A program made the position numbers and the translations under genes. Source: Fervidobacterium sp. (GTDB taxonomy: Bacteria; Thermotogota; Thermotogae; Thermotogales; Fervidobacteriaceae). From it: a stretch of DNA of 9,700 nucleotides. Shown here piece by piece: positions 1-4,853 of this stretch. The number at the start of each line of letters is the position of its first letter. Position 1 is the first letter of the stretch. Below the pieces are notes generated by a model. It had not been told where the DNA came from. It searched no databases and saw only the letters and a list, made by a program, of their open reading frames with translations. The stretch is taken from contig DPIB01000038.1 of the NCBI GenBank assembly GCA_003522805.1, positions 1 through 9,700 of the forward strand. Direction: 5' to 3'.

Positions 1-106
1 AGCCAGTTAAAACAAATTTAGTTAAGCCCTATATGTTTAGTAAAGGATATAGTGTGGTTTACAGTTGCAATTCATCCCCCACTTGTAGAAGTGGGAGTCT
101 TCTTGC
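1..106 (+). mobile_element. Possible right-end remnant of an IS200/IS605-type element (hairpin at 78-95)
   Basis: This gene-free left edge contains a perfect 7-bp hairpin, CCCACTT (78-84), loop GTAG, AAGTGGG (89-95). It is preceded by TTCATCC and followed by AGTCTTCTTGC. A short GC-rich hairpin in the context 'ATTCATCCCC-stem-GTGGGAGTCTTCTT' resembles the ends of many IS200/IS605 (TnpB-bearing) elements, where the same stretch forms the 3' part of the omega RNA. That resemblance comes from memory, not from a search. The + strand frame starting at base 3 is open to a TGA at about 114-116, but it does not look like a convincing TnpB C-terminus, so no coding sequence is called. If real, the element lies mostly left of the window and inserted just downstream of the pth cluster terminator. 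The hairpin could instead be an ordinary intergenic stem. Confidence 0.35.
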
Positions 107-108
107 AG

Positions 109-151
109 AAAAATGATAAAATTGGAGACTCCTTACTGTTCCGGAGTCTCC
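109..151 (-). terminator. Intrinsic terminator at the end of the rplY-pth-UVR gene cluster
   Basis: A perfect 9-bp inverted repeat (GGAGACTCC at 124-132, GGAGTCTCC at 143-151) flanks a 10-base loop. Read on the minus strand it is followed by AATTTTATCATTTTT. The upstream arm lies in the last codons of the zinc-ribbon/UVR gene and the stop codon is in the loop. The U-tract is interrupted, so strength is uncertain, but it is well placed to end the cluster. Confidence 0.7.
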
Positions 152-573
152 TTCAAAGTTCTCATTATTTCGTCCATTTTCTCCTTGATCTTACCTGCTT
201 TTTTGTAGTCCTCTGAAATCAACGCGTTTTTCAACTTGTAGTTCAAGAAGGTGAGTTCTCTTTTCTGTATATCCATGAGTGCTCTTCTATATGTATGTCT
301 GTCATTTGAAAAGAGTGTCAGCTGGACTATACTCGGTTGTTCGGAGTAAATACGCTCTATAGAACTTACAAACTCATTTTCTTTTAGTTTTGTTTCCTGT
401 ACAAGTTCCATATGTGAAGTTAGCGTGTTAACTCCAGCACGGCTATAATTGGCACTTTCATATTTGATCATTTCAAGAAAGCAAGAAGTACAGTAGCTTA
501 TTTCTTTTAATGCGCCGTCTATGTAGACTTTTCTACTAATTTTAGCAGGCCTTCCACAACGAATACACTTCAA
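133..573 (-). CDS. Zinc-ribbon and UVR-domain protein, McsA-like
   Basis: This 146-residue protein opens with a CxxC pair (C3, C6) and a second CxxC pair (C28, C31), a likely four-cysteine zinc site. A linker (about 40-100) follows, then a C-terminal UVR motif (about 104-140, with the LKNALISEDYKKAGKIKEKM core). UVR motifs occur in UvrB, UvrC, ClpC and McsA and mediate helical protein-protein contacts. Zinc module plus C-terminal UVR motif is the McsA layout; in Bacillus McsA activates the arginine kinase McsB and acts with ClpC. No mcsB, ctsR or clpC gene is nearby, so the function here is open. The start is TTG (571-573), supported by the Shine-Dalgarno GGGTGA four bases upstream and by the need to keep C3 and C6. 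It lies 54 bp after pth and is probably cotranscribed with it. Domain call is fairly sure; role is unknown. Confidence 0.8.
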   Translation of the reverse strand: MKCIRCGRPAKISRKVYIDGALKEISYCTSCFLEMIKYESANYSRAGVNTLTSHMELVQETKLKENEFVSSIERIYSEQPSIVQLTLFSNDRHTYRRALMDIQKRELTFLNYKLKNALISEDYKKAGKIKEKMDEIMRTLKETPEQ

Positions 574-577
574 TATT

Positions 578-587
578 TCACCCTTTC
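578..587 (-). promoter_or_regulatory. Ribosome binding site supporting a TTG start
   Basis: The minus strand reads GAAAGGGTGA, then AATA, then TTG at 573-571. The spacing is short but workable. No in-frame ATG downstream would keep the first two zinc-ligand cysteines, so this site supports the non-ATG start of the zinc-ribbon/UVR gene. Confidence 0.6.
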
Positions 588-627
588 TAGTTTTCTAATC
601 AAAATTCTCAATCAAGCTGTCGCTATC

Positions 628-1161
628 CTACTCAGCCTTGAAGGAATTATACTTATTCATTGCTTTATCCAACCCATGGATTATTATGTACTCTATAACC
701 TCTTTTGAAGTTTCTAAAACCCTCTCAAGAATTTCAAATTCTGCTTTTGAAAAATCTGATAGTACATAATCGGCTGCCTCTATGTTCCGTGGTTTGGGTC
801 CAATACCTATTCTAATTCTCGGAAAATCTTGACCTATGTACGATATTATAGATTTAATGCCGTTATGGCCACCTGCACTTCCATCTCTTCTTATTCTCAA
901 TCTTCCCAGTGGAAGATCTAGATCATCATATACTACTATTATATCATCATGCGGAATATATTTGAATACTTCACCACTAAGATTCATATATGTCATAGGC
1001 TTAATAAGTCTTATTCTCTCACCGTTTATATTTACATCACTATAGAGATAATTAGGCCCTTTATTCCAAGAACGGCTTATTCTATCAAGTAACATAAATC
1101 CAACATTATGTCTTGTATTAGCATATCTGCTATCAGGATTACCGAGCCCTATGATTATCAT
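628..1161 (-). CDS. pth: Peptidyl-tRNA hydrolase
   Basis: Pth frees tRNA from prematurely released peptidyl-tRNA by cleaving the ester bond in the cytoplasm, recycling tRNA. The 177-residue length is slightly short but normal for bacterial Pth. Visible signatures are the N-terminal GLGNP (N8), the TRHNVG motif with catalytic His18, the substrate-contacting Asn60 in TYMNLSG, the YDDLDLPLG segment (78-86) carrying the catalytic Asp, and GGHNG (97-101) with conserved Asn100. The start is ATG at 1159-1161, with GGGAGTGA upstream as Shine-Dalgarno; translation begins MIIIGLGNP as expected. It follows rplY, as spoVC follows ctc in Bacillus subtilis. No obvious promoter stands between the upstream hairpin and pth, so read-through from rplY is the likely source of its transcript. 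Confidence 0.96.
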   Translation of the reverse strand: MIIIGLGNPDSRYANTRHNVGFMLLDRISRSWNKGPNYLYSDVNINGERIRLIKPMTYMNLSGEVFKYIPHDDIIVVYDDLDLPLGRLRIRRDGSAGGHNGIKSIISYIGQDFPRIRIGIGPKPRNIEAADYVLSDFSKAEFEILERVLETSKEVIEYIIIHGLDKAMNKYNSFKAE

Positions 1162-1215
1162 ACTCTGTTCACTCCCTTAACCCTTTTCACTTTTTGTTCC
1201 ATGTATTTACTTAAA

Positions 1216-1238
1216 AGGTCCCCCTTTTTGGGGGACCT
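1216..1238 (-). terminator. Strong hairpin between rplY and pth (weak terminator or attenuator)
   Basis: A perfect 9-bp stem (AGGTCCCCC at 1216-1224, GGGGGACCT at 1230-1238) closes a 5-base loop. On the minus strand it is followed by TTTTAAGTAAAT, starting within the stem's last base, so the U-tract is only about four bases. It lies 29 bp after the rplY stop and about 55 bp before the pth start. Partial termination, or an RNA processing or stability element, would fit. No + strand gene needs it. Confidence 0.6.
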
Positions 1239-1267
1239 CAGTATGTTCTGAATTTTTTTGCTTCCCA

Positions 1268-1936
1268 TTATTTTTCTTCTGTTTCTTCTTTCTTTCCTTT
1301 CTTGACTACTTCTGGTTCTGATTCTTTTTCTTCTTCCACGGGAGCTCCAGCTTCTTCTTCAATACCTCTTGGAACAACTATAGTTACCAAAGTTTCCTCG
1401 GGATCAAGATCTATCCTTACATCTTCTGGAAGTTCAATGTCTTTAACTCTTATCACATCACCTAGACCGAGATTTGTAACATCCACTTCTATGGACCCCG
1501 GAACCATTTCTGGGATAGCTTCAACTACTATTTCATGGCGAATTATTTCCATCGTACCACCTTTTTCAATACCGACTGCTTTACCGACAAAATCAATTGG
1601 GACATTGATCTTCATCTTATGATGGGCTTCAGGAATATAAAAGTCGACATGCTTAATCTCATCAGTTACTTTGTCATACTGAACCATTTTGATGAACGCC
1701 ATATGCTTGAAAGTTTCCTTTCCGTTTTTGTCCGTAATAACCAGCGAAAGTGGTGTTGATTCTGTAACTTGTTTGAATATTTTTAAAAAGTCTGAACTCT
1801 TCAATACCAAACTTACAGGTTTGTCAATGCCCGGACCATATGCAACCGCTGGAATTACTCCCTGCGTTCTAAGCCTCCTTACCGCGCGCTTGTTTCCTAC
1901 AATTGCCCTCATTTGCGCGTTAACTATATACTCCAT
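1268..1936 (-). CDS. rplY: 50S ribosomal protein L25, long TL5/CTC form
   Basis: L25/TL5/CTC binds 5S rRNA in the central protuberance of the large ribosomal subunit. This 222-residue protein is the long two-domain form. The N-terminal 5S RNA-binding beta domain (about 1-103) has RRLRTQGVIPAVAYGPG and HVDFY. A second beta domain follows (about 104-190, with VPIDFVGKAVG, GDVIRVKDIELPEDV and DPEETLVTIVVP). The tail from about 191 is low-complexity, rich in Glu and Lys, and probably disordered. The ATG at 1934-1936 has an excellent Shine-Dalgarno, AGGAGGT at 1944-1950, seven bases upstream. It lies between prs and pth in the same order as ctc in Bacillus subtilis, where ctc is also a general-stress gene. 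A candidate promoter lies in the 76-bp gap from prs. Identification is firm. Confidence 0.95.
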   Translation of the reverse strand: MEYIVNAQMRAIVGNKRAVRRLRTQGVIPAVAYGPGIDKPVSLVLKSSDFLKIFKQVTESTPLSLVITDKNGKETFKHMAFIKMVQYDKVTDEIKHVDFYIPEAHHKMKINVPIDFVGKAVGIEKGGTMEIIRHEIVVEAIPEMVPGSIEVDVTNLGLGDVIRVKDIELPEDVRIDLDPEETLVTIVVPRGIEEEAGAPVEEEKESEPEVVKKGKKEETEEK

Positions 1937-1967
1937 GCCTTTTACCTCCTCTTTTTCTATTTTAAGG

Positions 1968-1997
1968 TTTATATTATTTTTAATTATATGTAGTCAT
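1968..1997 (-). promoter_or_regulatory. Candidate promoter upstream of rplY
   Basis: On the minus strand the prs-rplY gap contains ATGACT (1992-1997, four of six matches to TTGACA), an 18-base spacer, and TATAAA (1968-1973, five of six matches to TATAAT). The position would give rplY its own transcript with a short leader carrying the strong ribosome binding site. In such AT-rich DNA chance matches are common, so this is tentative. Confidence 0.3.
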
Positions 1998-2012
1998 ATA
2001 TTCATGGTTAAA

Positions 2013-2960
2013 TCATTTAAACAGTATACTTACTGACAGATTTTTCCTCACTCTTATTATAGCTTCACCGAGTAATGGAGCAACAGTAACTACGCGAAAT
2101 TTTTCTGGCAGATTCTGATGATATATTGTATCACCGATATAGATCTTTTCAATAGAAGAGTCTTGTATCCTCTCAACTGCACCTGCTGATAATACAGGAT
2201 GAGTAATGCAAGCAACTACTCTTGCTGCTCCAGCATTTTTTATAGCATTCGCTCCTTCAACAAGTGACCTTGCAGTATCAACTATATCATCAACTACAAT
2301 TGCAGTTTTATCTTTCACATCACCAATTATATTCAATATTTCTGCCACATTGTCCTTTGGTCTTCTTTTATCTAATATTGCGAATGGTAATCCTACTTTC
2401 TCTGCTATCTGCCTTGCTCTCTTTACTCCGCCAACATCTGGGGAGACTATGACCACATCTTTACTAATCAAACCATCCTTTTTCAGTGTTTCGAGAAATA
2501 CAGGAAAACTCCATAGATTATCTACGGGGATATCAAAAAATCCTTGTACTTGTTCTGCATGTAGATCAACAGTCATGATTCGTGTAGCACCAGCAACGGT
2601 AAGCAGATTGGCCACTAGCTTTGCAGTAATCGGATCCCTTCCTCTTGCTTTTCTGTCTTGTCTGGCATATCCGTAATATGGTATTACAACTGTTATATTA
2701 TTAGCAGAAGCTCTTTTAAACGCATCTATCATTACCAATAATTCCATCAGGTTTTCATTTACAGGTGGACAAGTTGGCTGAATAACGAAAACATCATGAC
2801 CGCGCACAGTCTCCTCAATTCGAACGTTTATTTCGCCATCAGCAAATCTTCCAGCAGTTATATCACCAAGTCGCATTCCAATATAGTTTACTACCTTCTC
2901 TGCAAGAATTCTGTTCGCATTTCCAGCGAATATCTTCATCTCATTCTTGGTTATTTGCAT
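2013..2960 (-). CDS. prs: Ribose-phosphate pyrophosphokinase (PRPP synthetase)
   Basis: Prs makes phosphoribosyl pyrophosphate from ribose 5-phosphate and ATP, feeding purine, pyrimidine, NAD, histidine and tryptophan synthesis. The 315 residues match the usual length of about 310-320. Visible features are GRFADGEINVRI (37-48), the QPTCPP segment (61-66), the catalytic flexible region YGYARQDRKARGRDP (96-110), DLHAEQ with metal-binding His134, the DKRRP segment with catalytic Lys198, and the PRPP-binding loop DDIVDTARSL (224-233). The loop is usually DDxxDTAGT, so Gly is replaced by Arg231 and Thr by Ser232. The start ATG at 2958-2960 lies inside the end of glmU (20-bp overlap, other frame) behind an AAAGGGG Shine-Dalgarno. 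A second in-frame Met at residue 8 (MKIFAGN) is possible but has a poorer site. It is translationally linked to glmU. Confidence 0.96.
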   Translation of the reverse strand: MQITKNEMKIFAGNANRILAEKVVNYIGMRLGDITAGRFADGEINVRIEETVRGHDVFVIQPTCPPVNENLMELLVMIDAFKRASANNITVVIPYYGYARQDRKARGRDPITAKLVANLLTVAGATRIMTVDLHAEQVQGFFDIPVDNLWSFPVFLETLKKDGLISKDVVIVSPDVGGVKRARQIAEKVGLPFAILDKRRPKDNVAEILNIIGDVKDKTAIVVDDIVDTARSLVEGANAIKNAGAARVVACITHPVLSAGAVERIQDSSIEKIYIGDTIYHQNLPEKFRVVTVAPLLGEAIIRVRKNLSVSILFK

Positions 2961-4299
2961 TGTCCGTAACCCCTTTCTTGATCTTTACCCAACCTTCCTT
3001 GTTAATTTGCATAGCTCTTCCCAGAGCCAGACTATCATCAGGGACATCCTTAGTAATAACTGATCCAGCACCTACTATTGCACCCTTTCCTATATTCACA
3101 GGTGCAACAAGAGAAGAGTTGCTGCCGATAAAGGCCTTGTCACCTATGGAAGTCGGATATTTGTTGTATCCATCGTAGTTACATGTTATTGTACCAGCTC
3201 CAATATTCACATCTTCGCCTATCGTAGCGTCTCCAAGGTATGTAAGATGCTGAGCCTTTGACTTTTTGCCAATAACTGACTTTTTTGTCTCAACAAAATT
3301 ACCTATCTTTACTTTCTCTTTGAGTACAGTACCTTCGCGTAATCTTGAATAAGGACCTACTGAAACATCATTTTCAATCACAGATTTTTCTACTTCGGAA
3401 CGAACTACTCTGACGTTATTATCAATTTGCGATTCTACTATATGAGTATAGGGACCTATCTCACAGTCTTCTCCAATTATAGTCCTACCTTCTATGATTG
3501 TAAACGGATGAATTATCGAATCTATGCCAATTACTACATCTGGACCAATGAAAGTAGATTGTGGGTCTACTATCGTAACACCTGAAAGCATCAAGTTTTC
3601 AAGAATCTTCTGCCGTGCCGTGGTTTCTAATTGAGCTAACTGAATTCTATCGTTTACTCCTGTTACTTCAATGGGGTCTTCTACCAGCATCGTTCCAGAG
3701 CGTTCGGATAATGCTACTACGTCGGTCAGATAATACTCTTTTTGAGCATTGTCGTTATTTATTTTTCCCAGGCTTTCAAGTAGGAATTTCCCAGAAAAAA
3801 CGTAAATTCCACTATTAGCTTCTCTTATTTTCTTCTGCTCTTTATTAGTATCCCTATCTTCGACAATTCTTACTTTCGCTCCCTGCTTTATTATTCTACC
3901 ATAACCAGTAAGATCTTCTGGCATGAATGTTAAAACTGTAGCATTATATCCGTTTACTTCATGAATCGTCTTGAGATTCTCAATTGTCTCTCTTTTCAAT
4001 AGAGGCACGTCTCCATAGAGAATAAGCAAGTCTTGGTCTGGAGATATGAAATCTTTTGCACACATGACCGCATGCCCCGTTCCAAGTTGTGGCTCTTGTA
4101 AATATATTTTTACGTCATTCGGAAGATAGTTTCTCACAATCTCAGCTTTGTACCCTATCACAACTCCAACTTCTCCAAAATCTTTCGCTAAGTCTACCAC
4201 CCAGTTTATCATTGGTTTACCAAGAATCTTATGGACAACTTTTGGATATTTCGATTTCATTCTTTTTCCAAGTCCTGCCGCTAAGATTAGTACTTTCAT
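2941..4299 (-). CDS. glmU: Bifunctional GlmU: GlcN-1-P N-acetyltransferase and GlcNAc-1-P uridyltransferase
   Basis: GlmU catalyses the last two steps to UDP-GlcNAc, the precursor of peptidoglycan and other envelope glycans. The 452 residues match the usual length of about 450-460. The N-terminal pyrophosphorylase domain (about 1-230) has LAAGLGKRM (6-14), KVVHKILGKPM (20-30), QEPQLGTGHAV (68-78), YGDVPLL (95-101), ANSGIYVF and EYYLTDVV. The C-terminal left-handed beta-helix (about 250-430) has repeated hexapeptides (IGPDVVIG, IGEDVNIGAG). Acetyltransferase residues are visible at RLREGTVL (319-326), the HLTYLGD catalytic His351, and NYDGYNKY (374-381). The ATG start (4297-4299) overlaps the upstream membrane-protein stop as ATGA, with GAGGA just upstream. 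The prs start lies within its 3' end. The glmU-prs pairing is widespread in Gram-positive bacteria. Confidence 0.97.
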   Translation of the reverse strand: MKVLILAAGLGKRMKSKYPKVVHKILGKPMINWVVDLAKDFGEVGVVIGYKAEIVRNYLPNDVKIYLQEPQLGTGHAVMCAKDFISPDQDLLILYGDVPLLKRETIENLKTIHEVNGYNATVLTFMPEDLTGYGRIIKQGAKVRIVEDRDTNKEQKKIREANSGIYVFSGKFLLESLGKINNDNAQKEYYLTDVVALSERSGTMLVEDPIEVTGVNDRIQLAQLETTARQKILENLMLSGVTIVDPQSTFIGPDVVIGIDSIIHPFTIIEGRTIIGEDCEIGPYTHIVESQIDNNVRVVRSEVEKSVIENDVSVGPYSRLREGTVLKEKVKIGNFVETKKSVIGKKSKAQHLTYLGDATIGEDVNIGAGTITCNYDGYNKYPTSIGDKAFIGSNSSLVAPVNIGKGAIVGAGSVITKDVPDDSLALGRAMQINKEGWVKIKKGVTDNANNQE

Positions 4300-4760
4300 T
4301 CTTCCTCGCCCCCAAGGCTGTTTTTATCATTTCCACCTTTTTTGCTATCCTTTTCTCTTTTCTTTTCTAAAGAATATTCTCTAAAAAAGACAGGAATAAG
4401 AATAAGTCCGAAAAGCCTTCCGATATTACCATATTTTACAGAACCTATCAAACTTATTCCTATTCCTGTGAGTAAAAACATTGGGATAGATGAATACCAT
4501 TTTTTGAATAAATCGTAAATAATGGATGCAAACGTACCATACACGACAAAATTCAAGCCATCTAAACTCTGTGGCCTTATCTTTCCAAGAAGTCCGATTG
4601 CAGCTATCAGAATGAAATTAAGAGTTACTATTCCTTCGATTCTTGATTGTTTTCGTAAGGTGTAGTAAATTCCGATACCTATCAATGTAAAGTACCAGTA
4701 ATTTTCCGTGAGAAAAAACGCAAGGATCGAAGATATTATGCTCGTTATCAAAACTACCAT
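4296..4760 (-). CDS. Unrecognised multi-pass membrane protein upstream of glmU
   Basis: I do not recognise this 154-residue protein. It is very hydrophobic, with about five or six potential membrane segments (from the chosen Met: roughly 1-18, 20-34, 44-61, 70-86, 93-108, 115-128), short basic loops, and a charged, Lys/Glu-rich C-terminal tail of about 25 residues (KKREKDSKKGG...GGEEE). No catalytic motif is evident. The start chosen is ATG at 4758-4760, because GAGAGGTG lies eight bases upstream. A TTG seven codons earlier is also open, but the same Shine-Dalgarno lies inside that extension and nothing comparable precedes it. Its stop overlaps the glmU start as ATGA, so the two are probably translationally coupled. 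A role linked to the envelope is suggested only by this position. Confidence 0.7.
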   Translation of the reverse strand: MVVLITSIISSILAFFLTENYWYFTLIGIGIYYTLRKQSRIEGIVTLNFILIAAIGLLGKIRPQSLDGLNFVVYGTFASIIYDLFKKWYSSIPMFLLTGIGISLIGSVKYGNIGRLFGLILIPVFFREYSLEKKREKDSKKGGNDKNSLGGEEE

Positions 4761-4768
4761 CTGCAATG

Positions 4769-4776
4769 CACCTCTC
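4769..4776 (-). promoter_or_regulatory. Ribosome binding site choosing the ATG start of the membrane protein
   Basis: The minus strand reads GAGAGGTG, eight bases, then ATG at 4760-4758. It sits within the codons that would follow the alternative TTG start at 4779-4781, so it argues for the shorter 154-residue protein. Confidence 0.6.
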
Positions 4777-4820
4777 AACAATTGAATTGAAGAGCAGAAT
4801 TTCTGTGATTAGAGAAATAA

Positions 4821-4838
4821 AGGGCGCAAGAGCGCCCT
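4821..4838 (-). terminator. Intrinsic terminator downstream of ppdK
   Basis: A 7-bp GC-rich stem (AGGGCGC at 4821-4827, GCGCCCT at 4832-4838) closes a four-base loop. On the minus strand it runs into TTTATTTCTCT. It begins 15 bp after the ppdK stop and about 60 bp before the start of the membrane-protein gene. It probably ends most ppdK transcripts. I see no convincing promoter in the remaining 60 bp, so some read-through may feed the glmU cluster. Confidence 0.75.
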
Positions 4839-4853
4839 CGAAATTTCAAAATA

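Noticed and set aside
78..95. A CRISPR repeat or a + strand terminator.
   Set aside because: Only one copy is present in the window, so no array can be supported, and no proper T-run follows on the + strand.
1985..2000. Palindrome TATATG-TAGT-CATATA as an operator or terminator.
   Set aside because: It is short and made of A/T pairs in an AT-rich gap, with no adjoining U-tract; chance is a sufficient explanation.
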